This document shows positions 51,380 through 60,913 of a stretch of DNA of 64,000 bases, piece after piece. This stretch comes from Xanthostigma xanthostigma. Lineage: Eukaryota; Arthropoda; Insecta; Raphidioptera; Raphidiidae. Below the pieces are notes generated by a model. The model was not told the DNA's origin, did no database searches, and was given only the letters and a program-made list of their open reading frames with translations. Location of the stretch: assembly GCA_963575645.1 (NCBI GenBank), contig OY754464.1:74870948-74934947 (forward strand), given 5' to 3'. The position numbers were made by a program, and so were the translations under genes. Positions within the stretch are counted from its first letter, which is position 1; every line of letters begins with the position of its first letter.

Positions 51380-54259
51380 TTAATATTTAAAATCGTTAAC
51401 TGAGTATAAACAACATGATTGCAATCTTTTCTTTAATTCAGACTTAAATTTAGAATATGGCATTGTAGTTAAATGTGCCGGTAGTGCGTTGTGTATTCGT
51501 AGCGCCGCACACTCAGGACTATTGAAAAGTAGTGATAAGTTACACTTAGGTAAAATGATTTTCTTATTGTGACGTGTTTGATAATTATGTTTAGTACAAG
51601 AAAGAGAAAATCTGTTTTTATGTTTTTGTATATAGCACAAAGAAAAATATATGTACATTGAAGGAACAGTTAAGATGTGATGTTTCACAAAATACTCCTT
51701 ACAACTATCTCGAAACCCAAGATTAAAAATAGTTCTAATGGCTTTTTTCTGCAGCAAAAAAATTCTATTGATCGCGGAGGTGCTACAGCCCCAAAACATG
51801 ATTCCATATTTGACGTGTTGGAAGAAATATGCGTAATAAGTAGTCAGGTCTAAATTAAGATCATAACAACTATGATGTATTTTTCGTAGCGCAAATAAAG
51901 ATCTTGCTAGCTTAGAACTTAAATTGGAAATGTGTTCAGTCCAGTTTAGGGTATCAGAAATAGTCACACCTAAGAAGTTGAAGGAATGTGTTTTTTCTAG
52001 CGGAATGTTATTAGATACTACGGTCAGATTAATATCCCTATTTCCCTGAGGAGTATGGAAAACCATATACTGAGTTTTACTCAGATTTAAGCATAAAGAG
52101 TTATCGTGGCACCAATAAGAAAATTCATCAATAGAAGATTGAACCTTATTTTGAAGTTCGAGTGGATTGTTAGCAACCGATATGAAGCAGGTATCGTCAG
52201 CATACATCACTAAACGATCACAAGTTACGCAAGAGGACAGGTCGTTAATATATAAGATAAAAAGTATCGGGCCCAAAACGGACCCTTGAGGAACGCCAGT
52301 TGTAATACTTTTGGGCTCAGATGTTGAACTAGCAATGCGGACGAGTTGCTTACGATCACTGAGATAGGATTTGATCCAGTTTAATGCATTACCACGTATC
52401 CCAATATGTTGAATTTTTGTTAATAACCGTTTATGGTCGACTGTATCGAAAGCTTTGCTTAGATCACAAAAAACAGCTGAAACATATTTCTTATTGTTTA
52501 GGCTTTCGGATATGATTTGGATCAACTCGTAAATTCCATCCTCCGTACACTTATTTTTACAAAAGCCATTTTGAGCAGAGCAGATTATGTTGTTTTTTTG
52601 CAAAAACGAATTAATTCTCAAGCAAAAAGCACATTCAAAAATCTTAGAGAATGTCGGTAACACAGATATCGGTCGATAGTTTGCCATATCGGTTTTATCA
52701 CCCTTCTTGAAAACAGGGATGGTTTTCGCAAATTTTAGAACTGATGGAAAGACACCATTAGAAAAGGAGATATTAATAAGGTGAGTAAGGGGTTTAATTA
52801 AAAAGTTACAGTTTTTTATCAACATGTTTGGTATCTCATCTACGCCACATGAAAAATCATTTTTTAAATTTTCAAGAAGTTTTTTTGTTTCGTTATCAGA
52901 AAATGGCACAAGAAACATTGAATCAACCATGCTAGAAATTGGATTATAAATGTGATTTGCAGATGCTAGCTTAAGAACATTGGTAACATTAAGAAAATGT
53001 AAATTAAAAGCATTAGCAATTTCCTTATTGTTTGAAACTAAGGATCCGTTTATAGAGATGGAATGCTGGGCAATTTCCTGATTGGATACTCCTTTTAATT
53101 CGGAGTTAACTATGGACCACATAGCCTTTCCCTTATTGGTTGCATTATTAATTTTATTTTTGTAATAATTTGATTTTGTTGATTTTAAAATTTGTTTATA
53201 CTCAGTTTTCAATGCCGTGAAGGCATCATTAAAAATTGGATATCGTTTACTTAAGAAATAAAGATTGTCTAAATTATTTTTTAATTCTAAGAGATCATTA
53301 GTCATCCACATATTTTTATGTTTTCTTTCATTAAGATTAACCTTTTTTAAAGGGAACGCAATATTAAAATAATATAAAAAGGTCTCATAAAATATATTAA
53401 AAGCCTTATCGATATCAAAACAAGATAAGACGTCAGTCCATAATTCATTACTAAATAAATAGGAAAAGTATTGTTTATTTACGTCTGTATAAAATCTTCT
53501 TCGTATGAAAGTCGATTTATTTTTTAAAACATCATAGATAGGAAACTGCAATATCTGAGAGTAATGGTCGGAAATATAAGTCTGTATATTGTAAGCACTA
53601 GTATGCTTAAAATTAATTGCGATATTGTCAATTACAGTTGCAGAATTATTTTTAACACGAGTAGGTGAGTTAATAGTAATTTCTAGATTAAAGCTTTTGA
53701 GAAAATCGCACAGTAAGTTTTTATTACGACTTTCAACTGAAAAATCAACATTAAAATCACCGGCAATTATGATATTATCATTATTTTTGTCAAATTTAAT
53801 TAAAACTTGATTCAAAAGATCAATAAAGTCTATAACAGATTCATGCGGTGATCTATAAATCGTAAGTACAACATACTTTACAGAATTTAACGAAAACTCG
53901 ACACCACAGCACTCAAAAACTTGCTCAATACACAAGTTCTCAATAAAATTTATCTTTTGAAAATTAAGATTATTACGCACAAAAATGACAACACCACCAT
54001 GAATATTCACTTTTCTACAAAAAGAACTAGCAAGGCAAAAATTGTTCAGATGTATTGTTTGGATTTCTGCAGGATAAAGCCAACTTTCAGAGATGCAAAC
54101 CATATCAGATTTTGTATCCGATAATAATAGATTAAGTTCTTCCGTTTTGTCTCTGATGGAACATATATTCATATGTAAGATAGTAAAAACTGTAGAGGCA
54201 ATCGAGCTAGATGAGCTAATTTTGGCGGTTTCTGTATCGCAGAAAAAACCGCTTGACAA
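51380..54259 (-). CDS. LINE ORF2: APE endonuclease and reverse transcriptase
   Basis: An uninterrupted frame of about 959 residues encodes the enzyme that nicks target DNA and copies the element's RNA in the nucleus. The AP-like endonuclease spans about 25-240: ESW at 58-60, AGDFNVDF at 166-173, SDH at 230-232. The reverse transcriptase spans about 470-750: PVFKKGD at 515-521, FCDLSKAFD at 597-605, GVPQGSVLGP at 655-664, catalytic YADD at 686-689. The thumb and C-terminal part (FLGVTISDTLNW, FWGCSTSA, NYQTRHNKKIILP) matches the truncated LINE tails nearby. The first codon of the open frame is TTG and the first ATG is at residue 30, so the start is uncertain. ORF2 overlaps the end of ORF1 by about 44 bp, suggesting reinitiation. 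No stop or frameshift is visible and all key residues are present. Confidence 0.92.
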   Translation of the reverse strand: MSSGFFCDTETAKISSSSSIASTVFTILHMNICSIRDKTEELNLLLSDTKSDMVCISESWLYPAEIQTIHLNNFCLASSFCRKVNIHGGVVIFVRNNLNFQKINFIENLCIEQVFECCGVEFSLNSVKYVVLTIYRSPHESVIDFIDLLNQVLIKFDKNNDNIIIAGDFNVDFSVESRNKNLLCDFLKSFNLEITINSPTRVKNNSATVIDNIAINFKHTSAYNIQTYISDHYSQILQFPIYDVLKNKSTFIRRRFYTDVNKQYFSYLFSNELWTDVLSCFDIDKAFNIFYETFLYYFNIAFPLKKVNLNERKHKNMWMTNDLLELKNNLDNLYFLSKRYPIFNDAFTALKTEYKQILKSTKSNYYKNKINNATNKGKAMWSIVNSELKGVSNQEIAQHSISINGSLVSNNKEIANAFNLHFLNVTNVLKLASANHIYNPISSMVDSMFLVPFSDNETKKLLENLKNDFSCGVDEIPNMLIKNCNFLIKPLTHLINISFSNGVFPSVLKFAKTIPVFKKGDKTDMANYRPISVLPTFSKIFECAFCLRINSFLQKNNIICSAQNGFCKNKCTEDGIYELIQIISESLNNKKYVSAVFCDLSKAFDTVDHKRLLTKIQHIGIRGNALNWIKSYLSDRKQLVRIASSTSEPKSITTGVPQGSVLGPILFILYINDLSSCVTCDRLVMYADDTCFISVANNPLELQNKVQSSIDEFSYWCHDNSLCLNLSKTQYMVFHTPQGNRDINLTVVSNNIPLEKTHSFNFLGVTISDTLNWTEHISNLSSKLARSLFALRKIHHSCYDLNLDLTTYYAYFFQHVKYGIMFWGCSTSAINRIFLLQKKAIRTIFNLGFRDSCKEYFVKHHILTVPSMYIYFSLCYIQKHKNRFSLSCTKHNYQTRHNKKIILPKCNLSLLFNSPECAALRIHNALPAHLTTMPYSKFKSELKKRLQSCCLYSVNDFKY

Positions 54260-54431
54260 TAATTCCAGAAGGCCAAGTGTCTTCAGAATTTAGTTGGTTA
54301 TTTAATTTAAAATTAGCACCAACTTTGAAGCATTTGTTTAGACCTTTTGAAGGCAGCTGTTCACAAATGAAAGATTCATCCGGAAATCGAGTTTGCAAAT
54401 AAGAGATGATGTTAGATGTTAGATTCTGTGG
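54216..54431 (-). CDS. LINE ORF1 C-terminal fragment
   Basis: Open frame without its own ATG, reading into the window of ORF2: TRFPDESFICEQLPSKG, then TWPSGIIVKRFFLRYR and a stop. The WPSGIIVKRF ending is typical of ORF1 nucleic-acid-binding proteins of Jockey/CR1-like LINEs. A stop codon lies at 54432-54434, near the truncation point. Only about the last 71 residues remain. Confidence 0.65.
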   Translation of the reverse strand, partial: PQNLTSNIISYLQTRFPDESFICEQLPSKGLNKCFKVGANFKLNNQLNSEDTWPSGIIVKRFFLRYRNRQN

Positions 54432-54456
54432 TTATAAGGTAACTATTAATATTGTC

Positions 54457-55120
54457 TATTATTAGTGTATTTGCCATAAGGCACTTACACTATTGGCGTC
54501 GGTCGGATGGCGGGACCTAGGGGTCGGACCAAAATTTCTCGACGTTTCATAACTTTCTAAGAAGTTTGGCACTATTTTTGAAAATGTTTATATATATATG
54601 TATGTATGTATATATACATATATATATTTATATATATATATATATATGTGAGCGGGCTATAACTTTCGAAGGAGTTAATCGATTTTAACGAAATTTGGAC
54701 CACATGTTGGAATCCACCACCGCACGAAGCCTATTTAAAATGGGCCTAATCGGGCCACTTTAAGGGTGGTTTTTAGGGGTTGAAAATTTTTTTTGGGCCC
54801 AAAAATACCGAAAAATATTTCAGAATCGTTTCAAAATTGAAATCTAACCTACTATTAAAGATGAAAATGTGCTGCTAAAATTTCATTAAAATCGGCCCGA
54901 CAGGACCGGACTTAAAAATTTTATGAAAACATCAGTTTGTAGATATGGATTTATTTAGTGAACGGTGGATTTAATTTGGTAAATTGATAGTAATATTTAT
55001 ATTAAGAAAAAAACATTATTTTAAGGGATGTATTAAGGGGTTAAATTTTTTATTTTGACCAAAAACAAAAGAGTTAGGTTCACGTAATAAAGCCACGCTG
55101 CCTGTGTTAGCAAATACACT
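54457..55120. mobile_element. hAT-like element, TAGTGTATTTGC termini
   Basis: TAGTGTATTTGCCATAAGGC at 54463 and, in complement, AGTGTATTTGCTAACACAGG at the right. ATATTGTC flanks both sides (54449-54456 and 55121-55128), an 8-bp duplication, although the TIRs start 6 bp inside on the left. Contains a (TA)n-rich microsatellite at 54586-54648. A fragment of the family lies at 37647-37778. Confidence 0.55.
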
Positions 55121-55128
55121 ATATTGTC

Positions 55129-55918
55129 GGTAGGGTTTCGCACTGCGACCCGAGTTTTTAATTATTAAAATATATAAATAGATATGTTTTTCACGTAATA
55201 ATTAATTAAATTTTGTTTATTAGGTTGGTGATGTCCAGGAGCTGTAGCACTTTCACAACGCAGGTGTTGTCGTCTTTAAGGGCTTCTTAAATTAAGTTAG
55301 GTAAGTCGGCTATTTTTCTTTCATTTGCGTAGTTTGGGCATGTGATTAATATATGTTGTTTTATTATTATTTTGTAGCAATTACTTATTAATTCATGTCT
55401 TCAATAAATTACGTTAATACCAAATAATAGAAGTCTTACAATAATTAATTTAAGAGTAATGGAACGTTTATTTTGAACACACCTCAGAATATTGACCTGT
55501 GAAGCCCTTCTTCAATGCAACAATAAGAAACAATATAAGACCTCGAAGAGATAACAAAATGTTACATTTGTAACCCGACGCTGTCCAAATCTAAACACAA
55601 CTAAATACAATTTGTTACAGGTAGATATTTAAAAAATCGGTTAAGGCGTTTGGGCTGTACGCGTGACACAAAAAAGCGTGACACACAGATTCACAGACAA
55701 ACCGAGTGCATATAGACGCTTCCAGCTAAAGCTTGGGTCGCGCCTAAAAATGAGACGCATAACGCTTAAATATGCGTAACATTAAAACACGAAGTCGTTT
55801 AAGAGAAATTTAAATGTCCCTGTCGACAGTAGTTGAATTAGAAACACCAAACACGTTGGTGTAGTAATAGCGCAAATATTTCAGTTTCAAGTCCTAATAG
55901 TGTCATTATTATATAAAA
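55129..55918. other. Unassigned spacer
   Basis: At 55840-55910, TTTCAAGTCCTAATAGTGTC resembles the box-B-like repeat at 43.0 kb. Otherwise nothing. Confidence 0.4.
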
Positions 55919-56219
55919 CTAGCGATCCCGCCCGGTTTTACCCGGGTGAAAAAGAACGAATGGGGGGAACATGGAACATGAGTACGCAAATTCATATTAG
56001 ATTATCGAGATGAATGTTGTGTCCAAATTTCATGATGATCGGAGTTACCGTTCAAAAGTTTTTGTCGGACGGACAAATTTTGAGGTTATATTTTGCAACA
56101 TGTTTCATTGATGCGCCGCTCCTATTGGTCGTAGTGTGATATTATATAGCCTATAGCCTTCCTCGATAAATGGGCTATCCAACAAAAAAAAGTTTCAATT
56201 CGAACCAGTAGTTCCTGAC
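55919..56219 (-). mobile_element. Helitron, 5' end lost, no passenger
   Basis: 3' end CTAG (55919-55922 in complement) with the CACCCGGG.. hairpin (CCGGTTTTACCCGGGTG). It runs through the intact site TTTTTGTCGGACGGACAAAT without the passenger and stops at GAACCAGTAGTTCCTGA. Confidence 0.7.
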
Positions 56220-56310
56220 AAATTCTGTTATATAAAATGTAAAATTGTCTCCTCTATCGTTTAAGACAGGTCTCGAAACGATCTGATTTAAATTGAACGA
56301 ATTATAAGCA
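56220..56310 (-). repeat. Fragment of MITE B interior
   Basis: Complement of CGCTCAATTTAAATCAGATC to CATTTTACATA.AGATTTCGTA as at 15.7 and 34.6 kb. Joined directly to the broken Helitron. Confidence 0.55.
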
Positions 56311-56349
56311 AAAAACTTAGTTTGCTCCTCTTTTGGGAGTTTTGGGGGG

Positions 56350-56530
56350 TTTTTAATTATTTGTTGTTCTAGCGGCGATAGAAATACACACTCTGTGAAA
56401 ATTTCAACCCTCTATCTATTACGGTTCTTGAGATACAGCCCGCTGACAGACAGACAGACAGACGGACGGACAGCGGAGGCTTAGTAATAGAGTCCCGTTG
56501 AGCACTCTTCGGGTACGGAACCCTAAAAAC
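56350..56530 (+). repeat. Interspersed repeat ending GGGTACGGAACCCTAAAAAC
   Basis: GTTCTTGAGATACAGCCCGC, CAGACAGACAGACAGACGGA, AATAGAGTCCCGTTGAGCAC and CGGGTACGGAACCCTAAAAA. A well-known type of repeat end in lepidopteran genomes (recollection). Probably a LINE or SINE 3' end; class not assigned. Confidence 0.45.
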
Positions 56531-56970
56531 AAGGTTTTTATTTTTTTTTAGACTGTTAAAAAAAGTCTTCTCTATCTTTTTAGGCAAACAATTTTGACGG
56601 AAACTGTCGATATTACCATTTGGAATACATCCAATAAATTTTAAAATCTTAAAAATTATTTTATACTTTGGAATCGATCCTAGATATAAAATTATAATAA
56701 ATCTTTTCAAACTTGGACATAAACTTGTTCTAAATCTAAAAGCTCTACTTCGGCAGATTATTATTTCTGAGAAATAAAACAAATGTCTGATCGTAACTTA
56801 AGATGAACAACAAATAAATGTAAACAAAAGAAATATGTAATTAAAGAGTAATTAAAATGCATTATGTTTCACCCCAATCATTTCCACAAAATTTTATACT
56901 TTTTTCTAGAAATTTACTTTACTCACTATTTTCAACATTTAATATTTCGTCAGCAAATATACAGAGTGAT
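56531..56970. other. Unassigned spacer
   Basis: A minus-strand frame at 56369-56782 partly covers the repeat above and has no recognised domain. Confidence 0.35.
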
Positions 56971-57235
56971 TTTTAAGGATTGATTCTTCTTTTTTAACAG
57001 CGTGTAAAAATCAAATAGGCGAACAAATATTTTAAGTAACTTTTTTATTAAAACTCAAAAATATGATAGAGAAACGGGCTTTTAAAGTTTTTTTTTAATT
57101 TTATCAAATTTTGAGGTAAGTCCTGGCGTTATGTTATGTCACTATGTTATGTCATTATCACATATTCACCGAAATTGTTCGAAGTTGTCCCCGTTTTGTT
57201 GGACACAAAGATACGTAAATTTAGATACTTTGGTA
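56971..57235 (+). repeat. Element E, partial second copy
   Basis: TTGATTCTTCTTTTTTAACA + GCGTGTAAAAATCAAATAG, GAACAAATATTTTAAGTAAC, TTGTCCCCGTTTTGTTGGAC match element E at 31.8-33.2 kb in order. It shows the empty site of the Harbinger insertion. Confidence 0.6.
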
Positions 57236-57759
57236 ATTTATATTTTGTTTGACACCTTCCTTCGTGAGTATTCTTGTGTGATATTAATAAAACTTAAAAA
57301 AAATGTTTTTTGCTTTACCCCCCCCCCACCCTCTCAGAAAAAACGCCGTTGAACAGAACGTACACTTTTAACTGAGTTATCTATACTACACTAATATTCT
57401 GAGCATGCCTTATACTTTCTTGAATAACAAAGTACAATTCAATAGCTTTGAAGACATCACAGTAAACTTACAACAAATAGACTATAATATACGGCCGAAA
57501 GTCAAAACAGCTTATGTCGAACTTTTTGTAATTAATATTCTGTATTTGCTGTTTGTTTTTACTTTATTTTATGTAGCATTATATTAACTGTTCACATGTT
57601 CTAGATGGAAAATTGCATGTTTTGATTAGTATCACTTCTTGTTTTTCTATTATGTCTTCCAATAAGGGCTTCCGAACTTTGACAGTCGATGACGACTATC
57701 TTGTTGAAGCTACGTCTGTCATATTGACTCATTTATTCAGTCTGTTTTACCAAATCACA
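57236..57759. other. Unassigned spacer
   Basis: The short frame at 57405-57587 is AT-rich and has no recognised domain. Confidence 0.4.
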
Positions 57760-58907
57760 ATGGACGGATATAGCGTTCAACAACACGTGCAAATGATAAT
57801 ATTGTTTTATCAAAAAGGGTTGGCAACTGATCCTAATTTTCATCGAAAAATCATCTCCAGCGATGAGGCCCATTTCTGGATGAATGGGTTCGTGAACAAA
57901 CAAAATTGTCGAATTAGGGACGATACCAATCCACATGAGATCCAAGAGCAGCCAATGCATCCTGTAAAAGTCACTGTTTGGTGTTGATTTTGGGCTGGCG
58001 GCGTCATCGGTCCATATTTTTTTGAGAACGACGTTGGCCAGGCCATCACCGTCAACGGCGAGCGCTATAAGTCAATGATTACCAACTGAATTGGATGATG
58101 TGGACACCAACGACATGTGGTTTCAACAGGACGGCGCTACGTGCCACAGAGCTCATGCCACATTGAATATTCTGCACGAGCGATTTGAGGGCATGGTCAT
58201 CTTACATGGAAATGATGTGAACTGGCCACCGAGATCATGCGATTTGACCCACTTAGACTTTTTCTTGTGGGGTTTTCTTAACTCGCAGGTCTATGCAAAT
58301 AAGCTACAAACCACAGCGGCTCTCAAAGCCAACATAAATGCCGCTGAACACGAGGCTAGAAACGCTGCTAGATTCCTTGCTAGATTTGCCTACTAGTTTT
58401 CTAGCGTTGGTTTTCTTGATTGCTGTTAAGTGCTCGCTTCACACGAGACTATTTTTCAAGCGTGTTTTGTGGATAGATCTGGTGCGCGCTCAGTGACAAC
58501 TGACATTTCGAATATAAACACAGAGCAAAACGTGTCTGTTGTCTGGCAGAATGACGCCATGTGGGCGTTTGTTCAAGTGCCCACGTGAAGATACTGCTTC
58601 CTGATTGGTTCTTGCTCATACCTAGCAACAAATCTAGCAGGGAAAATAGCCCCTGTTGTAATTTTAAAATCTTCTGAGCTACCAAGGCAGCCCGCAGTGA
58701 CGTCATTTCCAGCTTCGTACCCAGCCTACCGGCTAGCAAGAACTCCGAGCAGCGTTTCTAGCCTCGTGTGCAGCGGCCTTAACCCATGCAATCGGCCAAA
58801 TTCAGCCTAATTTAAGCGTCAGAGTCATGGAAAATTGGATATTTCGGATGCGCGCCACCCAGAGAAGCAGCGGCGGACATTTGAACGATGTTATATTCCA
58901 CACATAA
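57760..58907 (+). pseudogene. Mariner/IS630-type transposase pseudogene, split by a MITE
   Basis: ATG 57760 begins MDGYSVQQHVQMIILFYQ, the N-terminus of a transposase that excises and reinserts DNA at TA sites. An internal deletion removes most of the helix-turn-helix region (about 120 residues). The catalytic domain resumes at TDPNFHRKIISSDEAHFWMN (first D), then VTVWC and an in-frame TGA (57985-57987), then IGPYFFENDVGQAITVNG in a second frame, then WFQQDGATCH (second D) and PRSCDLTHLDFFLWG (third D, about 36 residues after the second). At KANI a Harbinger MITE (58338-58779) interrupts. After it HAIGQIQPNLSV, NWIFRMRATQ and GGHLNDVIFHT follow, then TAA at 58905-58907. The motif order matches the Tc3-like insect family I recognise. 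Dead through deletion, stop, frameshift and insertion. Confidence 0.85.
58338..58779. mobile_element. PIF/Harbinger-type MITE inside the transposase
   Basis: ATGCCGCTGAACACGAGGCT at the left, complement AGGCCGCTGCACACGAGGCT at the right. TAA lies at 58335-58337 and 58780-58782. Excising the element plus one TAA joins the codons for N-I-T-H-A-I-G in frame, which confirms both the edges and the 3-bp duplication. Same family as 8094-8524. Confidence 0.9.
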
Positions 58908-59499
58908 TGGTATCGATATCTCACACACACTTTGTTTTATTTAAATTTAAAGATAGGAAGCGCTTGAGACGACTCAAACTGGCTCAAGAAGTTACATTTC
59001 AAGTCCTTATTTCACCAAAACTCGACATACGTGGTTTTGCCTTCCGACGAAGATATATTATGTCCTAGATCTGAGCTATTAAACTGTCTTTAATTAAACA
59101 AATTATTCACAGACTCCAAAGTTTATAGAGAGGTGATATGTTAAACTTTGTGTATATTCACGAGTTATTGATTTCAATACGATAATAGGGTTCTCTGGCA
59201 TCTATATATACGTACATTGTACATATATAACAATATATATAGGTGCAAATTTCCCAAAACTCATTGACAGAGTTCCATTTCGACACATAAGTATGTTTAC
59301 GAACTTTAGAAAGCGATAACTTTGCGAGAGAAAAGACATTGAATTTATCAGGCAAACTTACATTTTACCGGGTACAATAATCATAATATCTTCATTGGGT
59401 TTGAGTAGAAAACATTAAAGACTTGACAATTTTTAACACTCTTATACTTGAATTCAAATCTTTGATTAACGTCTGATTAGAACTCTTCAATAAATAAAA
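58908..59499. other. Unassigned spacer
   Basis: Nothing recognised beyond the end of the transposase. Confidence 0.4.
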
Positions 59500-59564
59500 T
59501 TATCGACCAATTTTTCAGACAATATATTAACAAAAAAATATATAAATTAATACATTAACGTTTC

Positions 59565-59612
59565 GATCCGGATTTGGACCTTCTTCAGAACTGATCTAAA
59601 AATATAAAAAAT
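59565..59612 (-). ncRNA. Hammerhead-like motif of the Penelope-like terminus
   Basis: Minus strand: CTGAAGA, stem II GGTCC/GGATC around AAATCC, GAAAC, then GTTAATGTA. The core fits CUGANGA...GAAA; stem III could be AC/GT with triplet GTA. Stem I does not pair well, so activity is doubtful. Confidence 0.45.
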
Positions 59613-59759
59613 AATTAATATGTAGTTATTATTTATTTTTAATGAAATTCGTGAAATATTTTTTATTATTGAAATATTAAAAACATAATAACAAACAATT
59701 TTTTATTAAGTAGTCATGGAAATAATTGTGAGCACCTAAAAAGAAAGAAAAAATTATTA

Positions 59760-60080
59760 AAAACAAAATAATATTATATATATTACTTAATTTTTCCGTA
59801 TCTAATTGAGCATTGAGAGAATTTTTATTTGATTTTATATGTAACATTTCCGAAATATTTCTTTTAAAAAAATTAGTTCATTATCTAAAATTTGTATATT
59901 GTCCCAATTAATTTTGTGGTCAAGTTCTAATTTATGTTTAGTTATTACATTATGTTTGTCAGGGATTAATTTATGATTATTTTGGTGTTCTCTTATTATT
60001 GTTTTAAGAGCTCTTTTTGTTTGGCCAATATAATTCTTAGCACAATTTTCAGAATTAATTTTATATATAAAATTAATTAT
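59760..60080 (-). pseudogene. GIY-YIG endonuclease remnant of a Penelope-like element
   Basis: In one frame (60080 down to the stop at 59835) FIYKINSENCAKNYIGQTKR, then IIREHQNNHK and KHKLELDHKINWDNI. YIGQTKR is the second half of the GIY-YIG motif; the K-H..DH..W pattern follows as in Penelope-like endonucleases. Near codon FRK a one-base shift moves the coding sequence to the next frame, where SEMLHIKSNKNSLNAQLD is the usual continuation, ending about 59760. The first six residues of the apparent frame come from the adjoining Family A repeat. Nonfunctional. Confidence 0.75.
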
Positions 60081-60284
60081 CAAACATCCTCCCAAAATTT
60101 GGTTTCAATCCGTTCATCCGTTTGACCTGTATCGTGCTCACAAACAGATAGAAGCACAGTTTTTTCTCAAAAATATGTTTTTTTTATTCCAATGGCCTCA
60201 AAAAGAAAAAATATTTTAAATTTTTAAAAAGTGAATTTTGACCTAACTAGTACCCATTCCCCCACATACGGGTTGGAATGGTAA
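60081..60284 (-). repeat. Family A, 5' third (copy 10)
   Basis: Minus strand: ACCATTCCAACCCGTATGTG to CCAAATTTTGGGAGGATGTT + TG. Breaks at the Penelope-like remnant. Confidence 0.75.
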
Positions 60285-60474
60285 ATTATGTAACTGAAAA
60301 TATGATTGTTTGTTGCGTCAAATTAAAAATATGGCATACAGCCAAGTAGCTCTAAAAACTCGCCGACCTCTACTCTTCAAAAATATAATGATTTATAATG
60401 ACTGTTTGTGCTGACTTTAAGCTATAAGTAGTTGGCAACATTGCAATCATTATATTGTAGCTAATAGGTTAGGT

Positions 60475-60850
60475 AGTGCAGTGGTACCAATACAAGGACA
60501 AAACAGAGACCCTTACCGAGCGAGCGGCGACCGCCAGCGTGGTGTTTCATTAGCCGAGACGAACAGTGGTAATTTATGTTGTTATGTTGGAACTGCCTGC
60601 TGCTCGAGGGACTTGCGAACATTTCTTTGGGAGATACACAGCACTCGGCATGTCCTGTTACAGCTCCTGGTCCGTGCTTGGTGCTTGTTAACCGATATTC
60701 ATTATCCTTTGAGGTTCAACAATGTCTACTGGTAGGTGGAGTGCAGACCGCGTTTTATAATAATGTAATACATATGGCCTGCAGTAGCCGTGTTAAACTC
60801 CCTCGTGAGAAACGTATAGAAATTGCTCTAAGTAATTGATTTTTTTGCAG
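60475..60850 (+). other. GC-richer island, exon-like but unidentified
   Basis: About 360 bp with higher GC than its surroundings, no long shared frame, and a 3' splice-acceptor-like TTTTTTTGCAG at its right end (60841-60851). Frames at 60481-60735 and 60576-60839 are mutually exclusive and show no domain. Could be the 5' region of a transposon or an exon relic. Confidence 0.3.
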
Positions 60851-60913
60851 TTATACACTACAGTGTAAAATCTATATAGCGCAACTGAAGGAACCGGGTA
60901 TTTTATTGCGTTA

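Larger units (their letters stand above)
51262..54440 (-). mobile_element. CR1/Jockey-like LINE, nearly complete ORF2
   Basis: Minus-strand non-LTR retrotransposon with the last part of ORF1, an intact long ORF2, a 3' UTR of about 95 bp and a pentanucleotide tail, (TTCTA)n on the minus strand, at 51262-51286. It is 5'-truncated within ORF1 at about 54431-54440, next to the hAT-like element. The most recent-looking autonomous-type element in the window. Confidence 0.85.
59500..60080 (-). mobile_element. Penelope-like element, 3' part
   Basis: Minus strand: GIY-YIG endonuclease remnant (59760-60080), an AT-rich tail, then a terminal-repeat-like segment with a hammerhead-like motif (59565-59612). 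The 5' part, with the reverse transcriptase, is missing; a Family A copy abuts at 60081. Confidence 0.7.

Noticed and set aside
54586-54648. Regulatory or centromeric AT repeat
   Set aside because: A simple TA/TATG microsatellite within a hAT-like element.
57613-57759. In-frame N-terminal extension of the transposase
   Set aside because: The 50 residues before MDGYSVQQ have no similarity to the family and precede the recognisable start; treated as flanking sequence.
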